DNA from: Rhodoferax sp.
GTDB taxonomy: Bacteria > Pseudomonadota > Gammaproteobacteria > Burkholderiales > Burkholderiaceae_C
DNA: 64,000 bases
Direction of reading: 5' to 3'
Assembly: GCF_028689295.1 (NCBI RefSeq)
Contig: NZ_JAQTWL010000002.1
Coordinates: forward strand, 62,001 to 126,000
A program made the position numbers and the translations under genes. The notes beneath the pieces were generated by a model, which was not told the origin of the DNA, searched no databases, and saw only the letters and a list, made by a program, of their open reading frames with translations. Each line of letters starts with the position of its first letter. Position 1 is the first letter of the stretch. Of the stretch, positions 52,061 through 63,710 are shown piece by piece.

Positions 52061-52984
52061 ATGGCTGTAATTACCGCAAGCATGGTGGCTGAACTGCGTG
52101 GCAAAACCGATGCCCCGATGATGGAGTGCAAGCGCGCCCTGACCGAGGCCGAAGGCGATATGGTCAAGGCCGAAGAACTGCTGCGGGTCAAACTGGGCAG
52201 CAAGGCCGGCAAAGCCGCTGGCCGCATCACGGCCGAAGGCGTGGTGGTGTACAGCTTTGACGCCGGTGTGGGCGCTCTGCTCGAAGTCAATTGCGAAACC
52301 GACTTTGTTACCAAGAACGATAGTTTCCTGGCTCTGGCCAACGCCGCTGCGGCCTTGATAGCCAAGCACGGTCCGGCGGACGTCGCCGCCCTGGGTGCCC
52401 TGGCTTACACGCAGGACGGCTTTGGACCCACCCTGGAAGATGTGCGCAAGGGCCTCATCGGCAAGATTGGCGAGAATATGAGCTTTCGCCGTTTCAAACG
52501 TTTTGCCAGCGGCAACAAGCTCGCGTCTTACCTGCACGGCACCCGTATCGGTGTGGTGGTCGAGTATGAAGGTACTGACGCTGCCGCCAAGGATGTCGCC
52601 ATGCATGTGGCCGCCATGAAGCCCGTGGCCTTGTCCAGTGACGATGTGCCCGCTGAACTGGTGGCGCGCGAGCGCTCAGTGGCGGCCGCCAAGGCGGCCG
52701 AAGATGCCGCCGTGGCCACCGCAGCCGGCAAACCCGTGCAGTCCGCAGAAATCGTGACCAAGCGTGTCGAAGGTGGCGTGCAAAAGTTTCTGAAAGAAGT
52801 CTCTTTGCTGAATCAGGCGTTTGTCAAGAATGACAAACAAACGGTTGAACAAATGCTCAAGGACACGGCCACCACAGTCAAGGCATTCACGCTCTATGTG
52901 GTGGGAGAAGGCATTGAGAAAAAGGTCAATGACTTTGCTGCCGAAGTGGCGGCCCAGGTGGCTGCTGCGCAGCAGGTCGTCTGA
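52061..52984 (+). CDS. tsf: Elongation factor Ts
   Basis: [42 protein letters not shown]. Confidence 0.98.
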   Translation: MAVITASMVAELRGKTDAPMMECKRALTEAEGDMVKAEELLRVKLGSKAGKAAGRITAEGVVVYSFDAGVGALLEVNCETDFVTKNDSFLALANAAAALIAKHGPADVAALGALAYTQDGFGPTLEDVRKGLIGKIGENMSFRRFKRFASGNKLASYLHGTRIGVVVEYEGTDAAAKDVAMHVAAMKPVALSSDDVPAELVARERSVAAAKAAEDAAVATAAGKPVQSAEIVTKRVEGGVQKFLKEVSLLNQAFVKNDKQTVEQMLKDTATTVKAFTLYVVGEGIEKKVNDFAAEVAAQVAAAQQVV

Positions 52985-53035
52985 TCGGACCCGCGCCGTT
53001 TCATCATTGAATCCCACAAACCCAAGGAGCCCACC

Positions 53036-53758
53036 ATGACCGATGCCAAACCCGCCTACAAGCGAATTTTGCTCAAATTGTCGGGTGAGGCACTGATGGG
53101 GGACGACCAGTTCGGCATCAACCGTGACACGATCGTGCGCATGGTCGATGAAATCGCTGGCGTGACGGCTCTGGGCGTGCAGGTGGCCGTGGTCATTGGC
53201 GGCGGCAACATATTCCGCGGCGTGGCCGGCGGCTCGGTCGGTATGGACCGGGCCACGGCCGATTACATGGGCATGCTGGCCACCGTCATGAATTCGCTGG
53301 CGCTGGGCGACACCATGAACAAGGCCGGCCTGACGGCGCGCGTGATGTCGGCCATCGCCATCGAACAGGTGGTGGAGCCCTATGTGCGCCCCAAGGCCCT
53401 GCAGTACCTTGAAGAGGGCAAGGTGGTGATTTTTGCCGCTGGCACCGGCAATCCGTTCTTTACCACCGACACCGCTGCCGCATTGCGCGGGGCCGAGATT
53501 GGTGCCGAGATCGTGCTCAAGGCCACCAAGGTAGATGGTGTTTACAGCGCCGATCCCAAAAAAGACCCCAACGCCACCCGATACAGCAAAATTTCGTTTG
53601 ACAATGCCATGTCTCAAAATCTGGGCATCATGGATGCCACGGCTTTTGCCTTGTGCCGCGATCAGAAATTGCCGATCAAGGTGTTCTCCATTTTTAAACA
53701 CGGTGCGCTGAAGCGCGTGGTGCTGGGCGAGGATGAGGGCACACTGGTTTACGCCTGA
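53036..53758 (+). CDS. pyrH: UMP kinase
   Basis: [21 protein letters not shown]...[11 protein letters not shown]. Confidence 0.98.
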   Translation: MTDAKPAYKRILLKLSGEALMGDDQFGINRDTIVRMVDEIAGVTALGVQVAVVIGGGNIFRGVAGGSVGMDRATADYMGMLATVMNSLALGDTMNKAGLTARVMSAIAIEQVVEPYVRPKALQYLEEGKVVIFAAGTGNPFFTTDTAAALRGAEIGAEIVLKATKVDGVYSADPKKDPNATRYSKISFDNAMSQNLGIMDATAFALCRDQKLPIKVFSIFKHGALKRVVLGEDEGTLVYA

Positions 53759-53821
53759 TCCTGTCCGAATCCGCTGCTATTCAATCGTTTTTTATTTTGC
53801 ACCCTGAGTGAGGAAAGACCC

Positions 53822-54382
53822 ATGTCAGTCACCGAAATTAAAACCAATGCAGAAACCAAAATGGACCAGTCCATCGAGGCGTTCAAACACAATTTAACCA
53901 AGATCCGCACCGGTCGCGCCAACCCCGCCATTCTGGACACTGTGCACGTGGACTATTACGGCGCTCTGGTGCCGATCAGCCAAGTGGCCAATGTGTCGCT
54001 GCTCGATTCCCGCACCGTGAGCGTGCAACCCTGGGAAAAGGGCATGGGCGCCAAGATCGAGAAAGCCATTCGCGACAGCGACCTGGGTCTGAACCCTTCG
54101 TCCATGGGCGACCTGATCCGCGTGCCGATGCCGCCCATGTCGGAAGAGCGCCGCAAGGAGTTGACCAAGCTGGTGCGCAACGAGGGCGAGGGCGCCAAGA
54201 TTGCCGTGCGCAACCTTCGCCGCGATGCCAATGAAGGCGTCAAGAAACTGGTCAAGGACAAGCTCGCCTCCGAAGATGAGCAGAAACGCTGCGAAACCGA
54301 TATTCAAAAAGTGACCGACAAACACATCGGCGTAATCGATCAACTGGTGGCCGCAAAAGAACACGACATCATGGCGGTTTGA
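53822..54382 (+). CDS. frr: Ribosome recycling factor
   Basis: [26 protein letters not shown]...[15 protein letters not shown]. Confidence 0.98.
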   Translation: MSVTEIKTNAETKMDQSIEAFKHNLTKIRTGRANPAILDTVHVDYYGALVPISQVANVSLLDSRTVSVQPWEKGMGAKIEKAIRDSDLGLNPSSMGDLIRVPMPPMSEERRKELTKLVRNEGEGAKIAVRNLRRDANEGVKKLVKDKLASEDEQKRCETDIQKVTDKHIGVIDQLVAAKEHDIMAV

Positions 54383-54388
54383 CCGGCC

Positions 54389-55117
54389 ATGACGAACAAG
54401 TCAACGCCCCACCACGTTGCCATCGTCATGGACGGCAACGGGCGCTGGGCCTCCAGGCGGTTTTTGCCCCGCATTGCGGGCCATAAGCAGGGGGTTGATT
54501 CGCTCAAGCGCTGTGCCCGGGCCTGCGATGCGCGCGGCATCAAGGTGCTCACCGTGTTTGCCTTTTCGTCTGAAAACTGGCAGCGCCCGCAAGAAGAAGT
54601 CTCGGGACTGATGGACCTGTTTGCCATGGCCTTGGGACGCGAGGTGCCCCAGCTCAAGAAGGATGGCGTGCAATTGCGTTTCATCGGCGAACGACAGGGC
54701 CTGTCGGCACGTGTGCAGAAGGGTATTGAGCAGGCTGAGGCCACCACCGCTGACAATCGCAGGCTGGTGTTGAATGTCTGTTTCAACTACGGCGGTCGCT
54801 GGGACATCGTTCAGGCCGCTGTGCGCGTGGCCGCCCAGGGATTGGCAATGACTGAGCAGAGCCTGAGCCAGATGATGGCGCTGGCGCATGTGCCCGACCC
54901 TGACCTGGTGATTCGCACCGGTGGCGAGCAGCGCATCAGCAACTTTTTGCTGTGGCAGTCGGCCTATTCAGAATTTTTCTTCTCCGACAAATTGTGGCCT
55001 GACTTTGACGAGGCCGAGCTCGACCTGGCCATTCAAACCTTTGGCCAACGCGATCGCCGCTTTGGCCGGGTCTCGGGCCAGAGTGAGGCCAATGCCTTGC
55101 CAACGACCCCCAACTGA
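54389..55117 (+). CDS. uppS: Isoprenyl transferase / undecaprenyl diphosphate synthase
   Basis: HHVAIVMDGNGRWASRRFLPRIAGHKQG. Confidence 0.97.
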   Translation: MTNKSTPHHVAIVMDGNGRWASRRFLPRIAGHKQGVDSLKRCARACDARGIKVLTVFAFSSENWQRPQEEVSGLMDLFAMALGREVPQLKKDGVQLRFIGERQGLSARVQKGIEQAEATTADNRRLVLNVCFNYGGRWDIVQAAVRVAAQGLAMTEQSLSQMMALAHVPDPDLVIRTGGEQRISNFLLWQSAYSEFFFSDKLWPDFDEAELDLAIQTFGQRDRRFGRVSGQSEANALPTTPN

Positions 55118-55126
55118 GGTGCTGCC

Positions 55127-55972
55127 ATGCTCAAGCAACGCGTGATCACGGCCCTTTTGTTGTTGTTGCTGCTGTTGCCAGCGCTTTTTTACCGTGATCC
55201 GGCGCCCTTCAATTTTCTGGCGCTGCTGTTCGTGGCCGCCGCCACTTGGGAGTGGGCGCGTTTGAATGCTTGGGCGATGCCAGCGAGCACACTGGCGGCG
55301 GCATTGATGGCTGTGATCTGCGCGCTGTTATGGTGGTCTGGCTGGCTGGCGCAGCCCTTGCCGCTGATCTGGCTTTTCGCCGGGGCCGCCTGGGTTCTGC
55401 TGGGCGGCTGGATTTTGCGCGCCGGCGTGCCCGCCTGGGGGCAACTCAATCGCAGTTTCCGCATGCTGGTCGGCCTGCTGGCGCTGGTCGTCACGTGGCT
55501 GGCGGTGGCGCAGGCGAGGCTGATCGGCACCAATTTCCTGCTCTCGATCTTTGCCCTGGTGTGGGCGGCCGACATTGGCGCTTATTTTGCAGGCCGCACT
55601 TGGGGCAGTCGCCTTATCAAGCGCAAACTGGCGGCGTCGATCAGCCCTGGCAAAAGCTGGGAAGGCGTCTTTGGCGGCATGGCGGTTGTGCTGTTGCTCG
55701 CCTGGGGTTGGACCCGTTTTGACCTCTGGGCGCAACCCGCGGTGCCCAGCTTTTACAACCACTTGGCTGGGCGCGGTACGGTGTTTGCCGTGATCGCCTG
55801 TTTGTTCCTGGCGGCCATGAGTGTGGTAGGCGACCTGATCGAGTCGTTGGTCAAACGAAGCGCCGGGGCCAAGGACAGCAGCAAGCTGCTGCCTGGTCAC
55901 GGCGGCGTGCTGGACCGGGTGGATGCGATGCTGCCCACCTTGCCGCTGGCCATGATGCTTTACACCTTTTGA
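55127..55972 (+). CDS. cdsA: Phosphatidate cytidylyltransferase
   Basis: ISPGKSWEGVFGG...SVVGDLIESLVKRSAGAKDSSKLLPGHGGVLDRVDAM. Confidence 0.96.
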   Translation: MLKQRVITALLLLLLLLPALFYRDPAPFNFLALLFVAAATWEWARLNAWAMPASTLAAALMAVICALLWWSGWLAQPLPLIWLFAGAAWVLLGGWILRAGVPAWGQLNRSFRMLVGLLALVVTWLAVAQARLIGTNFLLSIFALVWAADIGAYFAGRTWGSRLIKRKLAASISPGKSWEGVFGGMAVVLLLAWGWTRFDLWAQPAVPSFYNHLAGRGTVFAVIACLFLAAMSVVGDLIESLVKRSAGAKDSSKLLPGHGGVLDRVDAMLPTLPLAMMLYTF

Positions 55973-55980
55973 AAGTGACC

Positions 55981-57192
55981 ATGTCTGCGCAAAGCGGTTC
56001 TAAAAAGCAACGGGTTGCGATTCTCGGTTCGACCGGCTCGATTGGTGTCAGCACGCTCGAAGTGCTGGCACTACACCCCAATCGGTTTGAAGTCTTTGCC
56101 CTGACAGCATCCACCCAGGTTGATAAATTGCTGCAGCAATGCGTGCAGTTCCGGCCCGCTTTTGCGGTGATGGCCACCTGCGAGCATGGCCAGGAACTGG
56201 CGCGCCGATGCAAGGCGCTGGGCTTGCCGACCCGGGTGTTGTGCGGCTCAGCCGAGATTACCGCCATGGCCCGTCACGAGCAGGTCGATGTGGTGATGGC
56301 GGCCATTGTGGGCGCTGCCGGGCTGGCCTCGTGCTTGGCTGCGGCACGTGCCGGCAAGCGTTTGTTGCTGGCCAACAAGGAAGCTCTGGTGGTCGGCGGC
56401 AACTACTTTTTGCAAGCCGTCGCATCGGGCGGCGCCAAGCTGTTGCCGATCGACAGTGAACATTCCGCGGTCTTCCAGTCCCTGCCTGACGATCAAGCCA
56501 CATGGGCAGCGCAGATCGACAAAATCATCCTGACCGCCTCGGGCGGGCCGTTTCGGCAACGCGACCCAGCCAGCTTTGCCGACATCACGCCCGACCAAGC
56601 CTGCGCCCACCCCAACTGGGTCATGGGGCGCAAAATCTCGGTCGATTCGGCCACCATGATGAACAAGGCGCTGGAAGTGATTGAGGCGCACTACCTGTTT
56701 GGCGTGGCGCCGGGGCAAATCGAGGTGGTGATCCATCCGCAAAGCGTGATCCACTCGATGGTGCAATACCTCGACCATTCGGTCATTGCACAGCTTGGCA
56801 CCCCCGATATGAAGGTGCCCATCGCCTATGGCCTGTCCTGGCCGCAGCGCATGGCCTCGGGCGCTGGTGCGCTTGATTTCCGGGCCATGGCGGGGTTGAC
56901 GTTCGAGGCGCTTGATGCCAACGGCCACCGCGCGCGTTTTCCAGGCCTGGCGCTGGCTTGGTCGGTGCTGGCTGCGCCAGCGGGCACCACGGCGGTGCTC
57001 AATGCCGCCAACGAGGTGGCTGTGGCGGCTTTTCTGGGCAGCCAGATCCGCTTTGACCAGATGCACGCCGTCAATCTGGAAACCCTGAGCAGCGTGCAGC
57101 CTGCAGCGCCGGGGTCGCTGGAAGACCTGCTCGAACTCGATGCGCAGAGCCGTGACGCGGCTTGCCGCGTGGTGGCACGCTTGGCGCATTGA
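55981..57192 (+). CDS. dxr: 1-deoxy-D-xylulose-5-phosphate reductoisomerase
   Basis: VAILGSTGSIGVSTLEVLALHPNRFEV; LPIDSEHSAVFQSL. Confidence 0.97.
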   Translation: MSAQSGSKKQRVAILGSTGSIGVSTLEVLALHPNRFEVFALTASTQVDKLLQQCVQFRPAFAVMATCEHGQELARRCKALGLPTRVLCGSAEITAMARHEQVDVVMAAIVGAAGLASCLAAARAGKRLLLANKEALVVGGNYFLQAVASGGAKLLPIDSEHSAVFQSLPDDQATWAAQIDKIILTASGGPFRQRDPASFADITPDQACAHPNWVMGRKISVDSATMMNKALEVIEAHYLFGVAPGQIEVVIHPQSVIHSMVQYLDHSVIAQLGTPDMKVPIAYGLSWPQRMASGAGALDFRAMAGLTFEALDANGHRARFPGLALAWSVLAAPAGTTAVLNAANEVAVAAFLGSQIRFDQMHAVNLETLSSVQPAAPGSLEDLLELDAQSRDAACRVVARLAH

Positions 57193-57206
57193 CGGCCTGA
57201 TCGCGC

Positions 57207-58565
57207 ATGCTGACCTTCATCGCCTTCGTCGTCGCCATTGCGCTGCTGATTGCCGTCCATGAATTCGGCCACTACCGGGTGGCCGTTGCCTGTGGGGTCA
57301 AGGTGTTGCGTTTTTCCATTGGTTTTGGCAAGCCGCTGCTGCGCTGGCAGTCCAAAACGAGTGGCACCGAATATGTGCTGGCGCTGTTTCCGCTGGGCGG
57401 TTTTGTCAAGATGCTCGACGAGCGCGAAGCCCCGGTGGCGCCCGCCGAACGGCATCTGGCCTTCAACACCCAAAGCCTGGGGCGGCGCACGGCCATCGTG
57501 GCGGCCGGCCCGCTGGCCAACTTGTTGCTGGCGGTGCTGCTGTACAGCGTGGTCAACTGGACCGGTGTGCAACTTCCCGCAGCCGTGCTGGCACCGCCGG
57601 TGGCCGATTCCATCGCCAGCCAGGCCGGCTTGGTCGGCGGCGAGCGGGTGCTGCGCGCTGGTCTGGAAGGTGAAGCCGACTATGAGGTCAGGTCATTTGA
57701 AGACCTGCGCTGGCAATTGACCCGTGGCGCGCTGGAGGGGCAGGACGTCCGGCTCTGGGTGCAGGGCGACGCCTCCACCGAGCGCGAATTCCTGCTCAAG
57801 CTTTCGGGCATTGATACCAGGGATGCCGATGCCCGAATGTTCCAGAAAATTGGCCAGATCGGCCCGATGACGCGCCCCGTGCTCGGTGACATCCTGCCCG
57901 ACTCGGCCGCCGCGCAAGCGGGCTTGTTGATGGGAGATGAAGTGACCCAGGTCGATGGCAAGCCGATCGTCGATGGCCAACAGTTGCGGCTGATGATTCG
58001 CCAGTCCGTGGTGGATCAGGTGGCACCGACCCAGCTCTGGGCCATTTTGCGTGCGGGCCGGCGCCTGCAGCTCAAGGTGACGCCACAGGTTGTGATCGAG
58101 CAAGACCGAGCCATTGGCCGCATCGGTGCCTATGTGGGGACACCGCCGGAGCAGGTTCTGGTGCGCTATGGCGCGTTCGATGGCAGTTGGCAGGCGCTCG
58201 TGAAAACCTGGGATGTCTCGACGTTGACGCTCAAGATGATGGGCAAGATGCTGATCGGCGAAGCCTCGGTAAAAAATATCAGCGGCCCCCTGACCATCGC
58301 CGACTACGCCGGCAAGTCTGCGGGTCTGGGGCTGACCCAGTACCTGATTTTTCTGGCGCTGATCAGCGTCAGCCTGGGCGTTTTGAATTTGCTGCCCTTG
58401 CCGGTTCTGGATGGTGGACACCTGATGTATTATCTTTGGGAGGGTGTCACAGGTCGGCCTGTTTCAGATGCCTGGATGGAACGCCTGCAGCAAGGCGGCG
58501 TTGCCATTCTGGTGCTCATGATGTCGATTGCTCTTTTCAACGACATTTCCCGCTTGTTCGGTTGA
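57207..58565 (+). CDS. rseP: RIP metalloprotease RseP
   Basis: LLIAVHEFGHYRVAVACGVKVLRFSIGFG and PVLDGGHLMYY; PDZ region. Confidence 0.96.
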   Translation: MLTFIAFVVAIALLIAVHEFGHYRVAVACGVKVLRFSIGFGKPLLRWQSKTSGTEYVLALFPLGGFVKMLDEREAPVAPAERHLAFNTQSLGRRTAIVAAGPLANLLLAVLLYSVVNWTGVQLPAAVLAPPVADSIASQAGLVGGERVLRAGLEGEADYEVRSFEDLRWQLTRGALEGQDVRLWVQGDASTEREFLLKLSGIDTRDADARMFQKIGQIGPMTRPVLGDILPDSAAAQAGLLMGDEVTQVDGKPIVDGQQLRLMIRQSVVDQVAPTQLWAILRAGRRLQLKVTPQVVIEQDRAIGRIGAYVGTPPEQVLVRYGAFDGSWQALVKTWDVSTLTLKMMGKMLIGEASVKNISGPLTIADYAGKSAGLGLTQYLIFLALISVSLGVLNLLPLPVLDGGHLMYYLWEGVTGRPVSDAWMERLQQGGVAILVLMMSIALFNDISRLFG

Positions 58566-58610
58566 TCTTTGGTTACATGGCTGGCGGCTATCATTTTTTG
58601 AATTTTTAAT

Positions 58611-60914
58611 ATGCATCTCAATCGTTTTCGCCTCAAAACCCTCTCTGCTTTTGCGGCGCTGGTGCTCGTTGCCCAATCGTCTTGGGCCGTCAGTCCTTTT
58701 ACGGTGCGCGATATCCGGATCGAAGGTCTTCAGCGGGTCGAACCGGGCACTGTTTTTGTCTCCCTGCCGGTGCGGGTCGGCGACACCTACAGCGATGACA
58801 AGGGCACCGCCGCCATCCAGAGCCTGTTTGCGCTGGGCCTGTTCAAGGACGTGCGCATCGAAGTGATCGGCGATGTGTTGGTGGTGGTGGTGGAGGAGCG
58901 ACCCACCGTGGCCAATGTGGAGTTCGTCGGCACCAAGGAGTTTGACAAGGATGTGCTGGTCAAGTCCTTGCGTGATGTCGGTCTGGCGGACGGCCGCCCT
59001 TTTGACAAGGCCCAACTTGATCGTGCCGAGCAGGAGCTCAAGCGCCAGTACATCAATCGCAGTCTGTATGCCGCCCAGGTGGTGACCACGGTAACGCCAA
59101 TTGAGCGCAACCGGGTCAATCTGACCTTTACTGTGGTTGAAGGTGAGCCGGCCAATATCAGCGAGATCCGCATCGTTGGCAGCAAGGCGTTTTCCGAATC
59201 CACCCTGCGCGGCTTGTTCGATCTGGATACCGGCGGCTGGTTGAGCTGGTACACAAAGTCCAACCGCTATTCGCGCGCCAAGCTCAACGCCGACCTGGAG
59301 ACGCTGCGCTCCTATTACCTGACGCGCGGTTACCTGGAATTCAAGGTGGACTCGACGCAGGTGGCAATCCTGCCCAACAAGACCGACATCGGCATCAATA
59401 TCAACATCACCGAGGGCGAACGCTATGTGGTTAGCAGCGTCAAGCTGGCCGGTGAATACCTGGGCAAGGAAGAAGAGTTCAAGTCGCTGGTGGTGATTCG
59501 TCCGGGGCAAGCCTTCAACGCCGACGATGTCGCCAAGACCACCAAGGCGTTCACCGACTATTTCGGCAACTTTGGCTACGCCTTTGCGCGCGTCGAGGCA
59601 AGGCCCGAGATTGACCGCATCAACAACCGCGTGGCCCTTGTGCTGCAGGCCAACCCGTCGCGCCGCGCCTATGTGCGCAAGATCAACGTGGCGGGCAACA
59701 CCCGCACCCGCGATGTGGTGGTACGCCGCGAATTTCGCCAGTTGGAGGCGTCATGGTACGACGCTGAAAAGATACGCCTGTCTCGCGACCGGGTGGACCG
59801 TCTGGGCTACTTTGGTGAAGTTGCCGTTGAAACTCAAGAGGTTCCCGGCACCCCGGATCAGGTTGACCTGACCATCAATGTGACTGAAAAGCCCACCGGT
59901 AGCCTGAGTTTGGGCGCTGGCTATTCAAGTGGTGATGGTCTGGGCTTGTCGTTCGGCCTGAAACAGGAGAATGCGTTCGGTTCTGGCAACTCGCTGGGCA
60001 TTCAGGTCAACACCAGCAAGATCAATCGGGTGATGGTGCTCAATACCACCGACCCCTATTTCACCGAAGATGGCGTGTCCCGTACCCTTGACCTTTATTA
60101 CCGGACCAGCCGTCCCTACCAGGATCAGGACTATTACGAGTTGGTGACCGCTGGCGCCGGAATCCGTTTTGGCGTGCCCTTCTCTGAAACTGACACCGTA
60201 TTTTTTGGATTGGGGATTGAAAATACGGAAATTGTGGAGGGGCTATCGTTACCCCAATCATACAAGGCGTTTGTCGAAGAATATGGCACTCCCACTTTAG
60301 CGGTGCCGCTGACGGTGGGTTGGTCGCGTGACAGTCGCGACAGTGCGCTGGCCCCTAACAGTGGACGTTTTCAACGCGTCAATGCCGAGTGGTCTTTTGC
60401 TGGTGATGTCAGGTATCTGCGCGCCACCTACCAGTTTCAGCAGTATGTGCCTCTAAGCAAGCAGTTCACCGCGGCAATGAATGCCGAAATTGGACTTGGC
60501 GCCTCCGGCAGCGACAAAACCTTCCCGGTATTCAAGAATTTCTTTGGCGGTGGCTTGGGATCTGTTCGTGGTTTTGAGCAGGGCAGCCTGGGACCAGTGG
60601 ATGTCAATGGCACTAATGTCGGCGGCACCAGCAAGATCAATCTCAACATGGAACTTCTGGCGCCGTTTCCCGGGGTTGGCAACGACCGTACTTTGCGCCT
60701 GTATGGATTTTGGGATATCGGCATGGTGAGGGGACCAGATCAGGACTTACCCATTATTAATGCCAATGCCAATGAATTGCGCTCGTCGGTGGGCTTCGGC
60801 ATCAGCTGGATTTCACCGGTTGGACCGCTGCGTCTGGCGTTTTCCAAACCGTTACGGAAGTTTGATAACGATAGAATTCAGAATATGCAATTTCAGATTG
60901 GGACAAGTTTCTAA
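58611..60914 (+). CDS. bamA: Outer membrane protein assembly factor BamA
   Basis: 767 aa; POTRA repeats beginning FTVRDIRIEGLQRVEPGTVF, C-terminal beta-barrel with a terminal Phe. Confidence 0.97.
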   Translation: MHLNRFRLKTLSAFAALVLVAQSSWAVSPFTVRDIRIEGLQRVEPGTVFVSLPVRVGDTYSDDKGTAAIQSLFALGLFKDVRIEVIGDVLVVVVEERPTVANVEFVGTKEFDKDVLVKSLRDVGLADGRPFDKAQLDRAEQELKRQYINRSLYAAQVVTTVTPIERNRVNLTFTVVEGEPANISEIRIVGSKAFSESTLRGLFDLDTGGWLSWYTKSNRYSRAKLNADLETLRSYYLTRGYLEFKVDSTQVAILPNKTDIGININITEGERYVVSSVKLAGEYLGKEEEFKSLVVIRPGQAFNADDVAKTTKAFTDYFGNFGYAFARVEARPEIDRINNRVALVLQANPSRRAYVRKINVAGNTRTRDVVVRREFRQLEASWYDAEKIRLSRDRVDRLGYFGEVAVETQEVPGTPDQVDLTINVTEKPTGSLSLGAGYSSGDGLGLSFGLKQENAFGSGNSLGIQVNTSKINRVMVLNTTDPYFTEDGVSRTLDLYYRTSRPYQDQDYYELVTAGAGIRFGVPFSETDTVFFGLGIENTEIVEGLSLPQSYKAFVEEYGTPTLAVPLTVGWSRDSRDSALAPNSGRFQRVNAEWSFAGDVRYLRATYQFQQYVPLSKQFTAAMNAEIGLGASGSDKTFPVFKNFFGGGLGSVRGFEQGSLGPVDVNGTNVGGTSKINLNMELLAPFPGVGNDRTLRLYGFWDIGMVRGPDQDLPIINANANELRSSVGFGISWISPVGPLRLAFSKPLRKFDNDRIQNMQFQIGTSF

Positions 60915-61426
60915 TGAATCATTTTTTACGTCATATTTGTGCATTGACTTTTTGTGGCCTGGCCGTTGTGTCAGTGCAAGCGCAGGAATTGCGCATGGGC
61001 TTTGTCAGCACCGACCGGGTACTCAAAGAGGCTGGTACTGCCAAGGCCGCGCAGGCCAAGCTCGAGCAGGAGTTTTCCAAGCGCGAAAAAGAGCTGGTCG
61101 ATCAAAAGGCCAACATTAAGTCTTTGGCCGACAAGTTTGAGCGCGAGGCACCCACCTTGCCCGAAACCCAGCGCCAGACACGTCAAAAACAACTGCTGGA
61201 GCAGGATCGCGATTTTCAGCGCAAGAGCCGCGAATTTCAGGAAGACCTGAACGCCCGCAAGAATGAAGAACTGCAATTGGTGATTCAGCGTGCCAACAAA
61301 GTCATCAAGGACATCGCGGTGGCCGAAAAATACGACTTCATCTTTCAGGATGCGGTGTATGTCAACCCCAAGCATGACATGACTGACAAGGTCATCAAGG
61401 CGCTCAATAGCGCGCCAGCCAAATAA
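60914..61426 (+). CDS. skp: OmpH/Skp family periplasmic chaperone
   Basis: RMGFVSTDRVLKEAGTAKAAQAKLEQEFSKREKELVDQ. Confidence 0.92.
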   Translation: MNHFLRHICALTFCGLAVVSVQAQELRMGFVSTDRVLKEAGTAKAAQAKLEQEFSKREKELVDQKANIKSLADKFEREAPTLPETQRQTRQKQLLEQDRDFQRKSREFQEDLNARKNEELQLVIQRANKVIKDIAVAEKYDFIFQDAVYVNPKHDMTDKVIKALNSAPAK

Positions 61427-61444
61427 ACCGCCCTTAAAGGCTCG

Positions 61445-62440
61445 ATGCCTGTGACCCTGCGTTTAGGATCTTTTGTTGATGCGCTGGGCGGCGAACTGCA
61501 TGGCGATGCGAATCTGTTGATCAAGGGCCTGGCTCCTCTGGAAAACGCCGTCCCCGGGCAGTTGAGCTTTCTCAGCCAGACCAGGTTCCTGAAGCAGTTG
61601 GCTGCCTGCCAGGCTTCCTGTGTAATCGTCAGCCCGCAGTTCGCGCAGCAGGCGCGTGCGCGCGGCGCCTGCATCATCACGGATCAGCCCTATCTGTACT
61701 ATGCCCGCGTTACCCAGCTCTGGAAAAGGAACCTGCCTGCGGTTGTCAGACCATTGATTCATCCCAGCGCCGTGATTGACCCCCAGGCCCTTCTTCACCC
61801 CAGCGCGCGCATCGGCGCGCTGTGCGTGATCGAGGCGGGTGCCCAAGTGGGCGCCGAAACAGAACTCAAGTCACGCGTCACGCTGGGCGAGCGCTGCGTG
61901 GTGGGGGAACGCTGCCTCATTCACCCGGGCGTGGTGATCGGGGCCGACGGCTTTGGCTTTGCCCCCAACGCCGGCGCATGGGAAAAAATAGAGCAACTCG
62001 GGGCCGTGCGCATCGGCAACGATGTTGAGATTGGTGCCAACACCTGCATTGACCGCGGTGCTCTGCAGGACACGGTGATTGAAGACGGCGTGAAGCTCGA
62101 CAATCTGATCCAGATTGCCCACAACGTGCACATTGGCCGACACACCGCCATGGCTGGCTGTGCCGGCGTGGCAGGCAGTGCCACCATTGGCGCCCATTGC
62201 ACGGTGGGCGGCAGTGCCAATGTGCTGGGCCATTTGACGCTGGCCGATGGCGTGAATATTTCTGCGGGTTCCATGGTGATGCGCTCCATCACCAAGCCGG
62301 GTCACTATACCGGCATTTTTCCGATCGACGACAACGCGTCCTGGGAAAAGAATGCGGCAGCGCTCAAACAACTGGCCAACCTGCGTGAGCGCCTGCGTGC
62401 GCTCGAGACGCAGCTCAAATCCGGACAAAATTCAAACTAA
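61445..62440 (+). CDS. lpxD: UDP-3-O-(3-hydroxymyristoyl)glucosamine N-acyltransferase
   Basis: hexapeptide repeats, [45 protein letters not shown]. Confidence 0.97.
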   Translation: MPVTLRLGSFVDALGGELHGDANLLIKGLAPLENAVPGQLSFLSQTRFLKQLAACQASCVIVSPQFAQQARARGACIITDQPYLYYARVTQLWKRNLPAVVRPLIHPSAVIDPQALLHPSARIGALCVIEAGAQVGAETELKSRVTLGERCVVGERCLIHPGVVIGADGFGFAPNAGAWEKIEQLGAVRIGNDVEIGANTCIDRGALQDTVIEDGVKLDNLIQIAHNVHIGRHTAMAGCAGVAGSATIGAHCTVGGSANVLGHLTLADGVNISAGSMVMRSITKPGHYTGIFPIDDNASWEKNAAALKQLANLRERLRALETQLKSGQNSN

Positions 62441-62452
62441 GGACATTCCCCG

Positions 62453-62890
62453 ATGGATATTCACAAAATTCTCACCAAGCTGCCGCACCGCTACCCGTTT
62501 TTGCTGGTCGACCGGGTGCTCGAAATCGACAAGGGCAAGACCATCAAGGCGCTGAAGAATGTCACCATCAACGAGCCCTTTTTTCAGGGCCATTTCCCTT
62601 ACCGGCCGGTGATGCCGGGCGTGCTGATGCTTGAAGCCTTGGCCCAGGCGTCCGCCTTGCTGGCTTTCGATGCCATGGACTCCGGCGCCACCGAGGACAA
62701 GGTCTATTACTTTGCCGGCATGGAAGGAGTGCGCTTCAAGCGGCCGGTCGAGCCCGGCGACCAGTTGATCCTGGAAGCAACGCTTTTGCGCATGAAATCC
62801 GGCATTTTCAAGTTCCAGACGCGCGCTTTGGTCGATGGCGTGATCGCCGTGGAGGCTGAACTCACCTGCGCTTTCCGCAAGATCGTCTGA
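62453..62890 (+). CDS. fabZ: 3-hydroxyacyl-ACP dehydratase FabZ
   Basis: [17 protein letters not shown]...[23 protein letters not shown]. Confidence 0.97.
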   Translation: MDIHKILTKLPHRYPFLLVDRVLEIDKGKTIKALKNVTINEPFFQGHFPYRPVMPGVLMLEALAQASALLAFDAMDSGATEDKVYYFAGMEGVRFKRPVEPGDQLILEATLLRMKSGIFKFQTRALVDGVIAVEAELTCAFRKIV

Positions 62891-62900
62891 GGGTGCTGCC

Positions 62901-63695
62901 TTGACTGCCATTCATCCCACCGCCATCATCGACCCGGCGGCCGAGCTGGACAGCACGGTGACGGTCGGGCCCTATACCGTCATCGGTCCGCACGTCAAAA
63001 TTGGTGCTGGCACCACCGTGGGCCCGCACTGCGTGCTCGAAGGCCACACCACCATTGGACGCGACAACCGCATTTTCCAGTTTGCCTCGCTCGGGGCAAT
63101 TCCCCAGGACAAAAAGTACGCCGGCGAGCCCTGCGAACTGGTTATCGGCGAGCGCAACACCATTCGCGAGTTTTGCACTTTCAACATCGGCTCGCCGGCC
63201 GATGTGGGCGTGACCCGGGTGGGTGATGACAACTGGCTGATGGCCTATGTGCATCTGGCGCATGACTGCCAGGTCGGCAGCAATACCATCTTTGCCAACA
63301 ACTCGACCCTGGCCGGCCACGTGCATGTGGGTGATTGGGCCATTCTGGCCGGCTTTACCATGGTGCACCAGTTCGTCAGGATCGGCGCCCACAGCATGAC
63401 GGCCATTTGCTCGGTGCTGCTGGCCGACCTGCCACCGTTTGTCATGTGCCAGGGGCAACCGGCGGTGGCGCGCTCGATGAACTTTGAGGGCTTGCGCCGG
63501 CGCGGTTTTTCGCCCGAGCGCATTAGTGTCGTCAAAGCCATGCACAAGGCCTTGTACCGGCGTGACCTGACACTGCAAGCCGCCCAGGAGAGCATCGCCG
63601 ATTTGAGACAAGCGCACGCGGAATCAGAGCCGGATGTGCAGATGATGCTCTCGTTCCTGGCTCAGACATCGCCCCAGCGCGGCATCGTGCGCTGA
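62901..63695 (+). CDS. lpxA: Acyl-ACP--UDP-N-acetylglucosamine O-acyltransferase
   Basis: [49 protein letters not shown]. Confidence 0.97.
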   Translation: MTAIHPTAIIDPAAELDSTVTVGPYTVIGPHVKIGAGTTVGPHCVLEGHTTIGRDNRIFQFASLGAIPQDKKYAGEPCELVIGERNTIREFCTFNIGSPADVGVTRVGDDNWLMAYVHLAHDCQVGSNTIFANNSTLAGHVHVGDWAILAGFTMVHQFVRIGAHSMTAICSVLLADLPPFVMCQGQPAVARSMNFEGLRRRGFSPERISVVKAMHKALYRRDLTLQAAQESIADLRQAHAESEPDVQMMLSFLAQTSPQRGIVR

Positions 63696-63710
63696 GCCTT
63701 GTCCTGCGCC